Shown here: positions 4,538 to 5,143 of the stretch, one piece after another
Layout of the letters: each line of letters begins with the position of its first letter
Numbering within the stretch: position 1 is the first letter of the stretch
From: Actinomycetota bacterium
GTDB lineage: Bacteria > Actinomycetota > Actinomycetes > Nanopelagicales > Nanopelagicaceae
Direction of reading: 5' to 3'
Assembly: GCA_009698515.1 (NCBI GenBank)
Contig: WLQA01000065.1
Span: 1-5,143 of the forward strand
DNA: 5,143 nt
Position numbers and translations under genes: made by a program
The notes under the pieces: model-generated
Database searches by the model: none
What the model saw: the letters and a program-made list of their open reading frames with translations, nothing else
Told to the model about the DNA's origin: nothing

Positions 4538-5143
4538 TGAAGTCAGCACCAAAGGCACTACACATAGTGCTTAATGGAGTTGCTGAAGACTCCAGAGTTC
4601 TTAAGATGGCTTGGTCATTAGGAAATGCTGGCTGGGATGTTTTAGTTTGTGGCTCTACACCTACTGGCAAAGTTGATAAATTCAGCATCGGATATGCAAA
4701 TATTGAAAGATTACAAATTAAGTATGTAATTAATCAAAGGTTAATTGCTAAATTACTAAGGAAAAGTAGAAGAAGATTACGCAAGATATTAGAAACTCTC
4801 TTTCCTAGCTCTAAATCTGGCATCCCAAATTATCAAAGATCACAAAAATCGCTTAAGCCAATAGTTCAAAGATTCTCACCAGATGTTATCCACGCCCATG
4901 ATTACACAGCGCTGCCAATTGCTACCGAAATTACCCAATTACTTCGAGCTCAAGGAAAGAAAGTCTCCTTAATTTATGATGCTCATGAGTATGTGCCAGG
5001 AGTTTCTCATTTAACTAAACCATTGGTTAATGCATACACAAAGGCAGAGCGCTTTGGAGTTGCCCAATCAGATGCGGTCTTATCAGTGAGTGAACCAATG
5101 TCTGATCTTTTAATGCCACATTTAAAAAGTAAGAAACGGCCAA
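4537..5143 (+). CDS. GT4-type glycosyltransferase, N-terminal part (3' end cut by window)
   Basis: The open frame begins at ATG 4537, sharing one base with the stop of the preceding gene (TAATG), and runs without a stop to the window end. That gives 202 codons, perhaps half of a family-size protein. It is the N-terminal Rossmann domain of a GT-B glycosyltransferase. Visible are VLNGVAEDSRVLKMAWSL (11-28), the strand AGWDVLVCG (31-39), the acceptor-side motif DVIHAHDYTALPIA (116-129), LIYDAHEYVPG (145-155) and the domain-closing helix with SDAVLSVSEPM (178-188). Residues 74-86 are very basic (many R and K) and could sit on the membrane surface. The nucleotide-sugar-binding EX7E region lies beyond the window, so donor and acceptor are unknown. 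A role in cell-envelope glycan or glycolipid synthesis is the usual expectation. Confidence 0.88.
   Translation, partial: MKSAPKALHIVLNGVAEDSRVLKMAWSLGNAGWDVLVCGSTPTGKVDKFSIGYANIERLQIKYVINQRLIAKLLRKSRRRLRKILETLFPSSKSGIPNYQRSQKSLKPIVQRFSPDVIHAHDYTALPIATEITQLLRAQGKKVSLIYDAHEYVPGVSHLTKPLVNAYTKAERFGVAQSDAVLSVSEPMSDLLMPHLKSKKRP

Noticed and set aside
1..5143. Mobile element, CRISPR, toxin-antitoxin or defence system
   Set aside because: No transposase, integrase, spaced repeats, terminal inverted repeats or defence domains are seen; base composition looks even across the window.

Overview
The window looks like a chromosomal segment of a free-living, low-GC actinobacterium. The WhiB1-type iron-sulfur regulator and the PdtaS-type histidine kinase are actinobacterial hallmarks. 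The DNA is clearly AT-rich, intergenic gaps are very short, and genes are chained by 4-bp or 1-bp stop/start overlaps, as in streamlined genomes. The freshwater acI group (Nanopelagicales, e.g. Planktophila or Nanopelagicus) is my best guess from this combination. No species can be fixed from the sequence alone.

Layout. Positions 1-773 (+) hold the C-terminal part of a PdtaS-like sensor kinase, cut by the window edge. It converges, with 7 bp between stop codons, on whiB1 (1050-781, -). The same convergent pdtaS/whiB1 pair exists in Mycobacterium tuberculosis (Rv3220c/Rv3219). Upstream of whiB1 is a 156-bp AT-rich region with a good Shine-Dalgarno, a candidate promoter and a direct repeat, followed by tRNA-Arg(CCG) (1278-1207, -). 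From 1349 to the right edge seven genes lie on the + strand in one tightly packed run: msrA, msrB, a cystathionine gamma-synthase/lyase-type PLP enzyme, a GNAT acetyltransferase, a 49-aa membrane protein, a 134-aa three-helix membrane protein, and the start of a GT4 glycosyltransferase cut by the window edge. Junctions are ATGA (msrA/msrB), 29 bp, 3 bp, 12 bp, TAATG and TAATG.

How the genes fit together. The left and middle parts share a redox theme. WhiB1 carries a nitric-oxide-sensitive [4Fe-4S] cluster in mycobacteria, PdtaS has been tied there to copper and NO, and MsrA and MsrB repair oxidised methionine. The PLP enzyme works on the same sulfur amino acids. The distal membrane proteins and glycosyltransferase have no obvious link to this theme and may simply share the transcript. 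No mobile element, CRISPR array, phage gene or defence system is visible. The least explained parts are the two small overlapping membrane-protein genes at 3984-4537 and two candidate control sites, at 1116-1139 and 2329-2343.
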